Assembly (NCBI GenBank): GCA_019316985.1
Contig: CP079215.1
Coordinates: 2,976,001 to 3,040,000 of the forward strand
DNA from: Paraniabella defluvii
GTDB taxonomy: Bacteria > Bacteroidota > Bacteroidia > Chitinophagales > Chitinophagaceae
Direction of reading: 5' to 3'
Length of the DNA stretch: 64,000 nt
A model generated the notes under the pieces. It was not told where the DNA came from, did no database searches, and worked only from the letters and a program-made list of their open reading frames with translations. Made by a program: the position numbers and the translations under genes. Within the stretch, counting starts at the first letter, position 1; the number at the start of each line of letters is the position of its first letter. This document shows, in pieces, positions 63,815 through 64,000 of this stretch.

Positions 63815-64000
63815 TTACGGTTCATCAATATAAACAACACCTTCCCTGATTAGTTGAGTGATCAGTTCTTTCACAGCTTCCGTATCCCCTGGCAAAAGTT
63901 TCAAAGTAAATTTTTTCTGGCTGAAAATATGATCAACTGCCGGCTTCAGTACTTCAGGAAACTGGATAGCCTTACCCAGCAAATGTAGCTCATAGCCCGA
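63815..64000 (-). CDS. C-terminal end of an unidentified protein
   Basis: The last 61 residues of a minus-strand gene running off the window: GYELHLLGKAIQFPEVLKPA, then HIFSQKKFTLKLLPGD and IREGVVYIDEP before the stop. Helical segments and a small wing suggest a winged-helix-like end, as in some JmjC-cupin proteins, but this is a weak guess. It ends about 20 bp ahead of the sucrase/ferredoxin-like gene, so the two are probably cotranscribed. Confidence 0.5.
   Translation of the reverse strand, partial: SGYELHLLGKAIQFPEVLKPAVDHIFSQKKFTLKLLPGDTEAVKELITQLIREGVVYIDEP

Overview
The window is chromosomal DNA of a Bacteroidota bacterium, most likely of the family Chitinophagaceae. The reasons are TonB-dependent receptors with carboxypeptidase-like N-termini, a TamB/TamL pair (the lipoprotein form of TamA), a parA-parB-DUF5683-dapB block, DUF2911/DUF6263-type secreted proteins, TAnnTTTG promoter -7 elements and the lack of strong Shine-Dalgarno sites. 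The genus cannot be fixed from the sequence. No rRNA, tRNA, CRISPR array, prophage or insertion sequence was recognised.

Most genes are broken into two to six reading frames. Conserved protein sequence continues directly in another frame, nearly always at a short homopolymer (G, A, T or C run) that is one base short. Housekeeping genes (lon, accC, fabH, efp, ruvA, xerD, nth, parA) are hit as often as accessory ones. I read this as homopolymer under-calling in an uncorrected long-read assembly, not as gene decay. Each gene is therefore given as one CDS over its full span, with its breaks named.

Layout. 0-6.4 kb: end of a Q/R-rich repeat protein, uxuA, an AIM24-family protein, dctA, a small secreted protein, a sugar acetyltransferase and a YihY membrane protein. 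6.4-13.9 kb: the tamB-tamL outer-membrane assembly operon. 14-16.2 kb: an alpha/beta hydrolase and four very small genes. 16.2-17.4 kb: an FAD oxidoreductase. 17.7-23.6 kb: the four-gene ligase-associated DNA damage response operon (exonuclease, ATP-dependent ligase, Lhr-type helicase, PdeM). 23.6-27.3 kb: an M48 protease, a SerB/SerA-like/ACT fusion and a DtxR-family regulator. 27.3-35.4 kb: a metal-regulated TonB receptor with a thioredoxin partner, a GH3 glycosidase and a siderophore receptor. 35.5-43.5 kb: lon, a beta-barrel protein, a phosphoesterase, parA, parB, DUF5683 and dapB. 43.7-52.5 kb: an Mrp ATPase, ruvA, fabH, a GNAT protein, a porin, efp, accB and accC. 52.6-58.8 kb: DUF6263 and DUF2911 genes, a lipoprotein, xerD, yraN, manA, a BamE-like lipoprotein and nth. 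59.3-62.9 kb: an operon of N-formylglutamate amidohydrolase, a DUF1704/QEGLA zinc-peptidase-like protein and an ATP-grasp ligase. It is followed by a convergent sucrase/ferredoxin-like gene and the end of an unidentified gene.

Two things stand out beyond ordinary gene content. First, several intergenic spacers consist of degenerate repeats with a strict 7- or 8-bp period. They begin in the upstream stop codon, and some form facing inverted arms. The accB-accC spacer has the same inverted octamer arms as the parA-parB spacer but carries a four-helix-bundle (S23/IVP-like) gene between them. This looks like the filled and empty state of one element. Second, the amidohydrolase/DUF1704/ATP-grasp operon pairs a putative amide-forming ligase with a relative of the eukaryotic tubulin detyrosinase MATCAP and has no assigned substrate.
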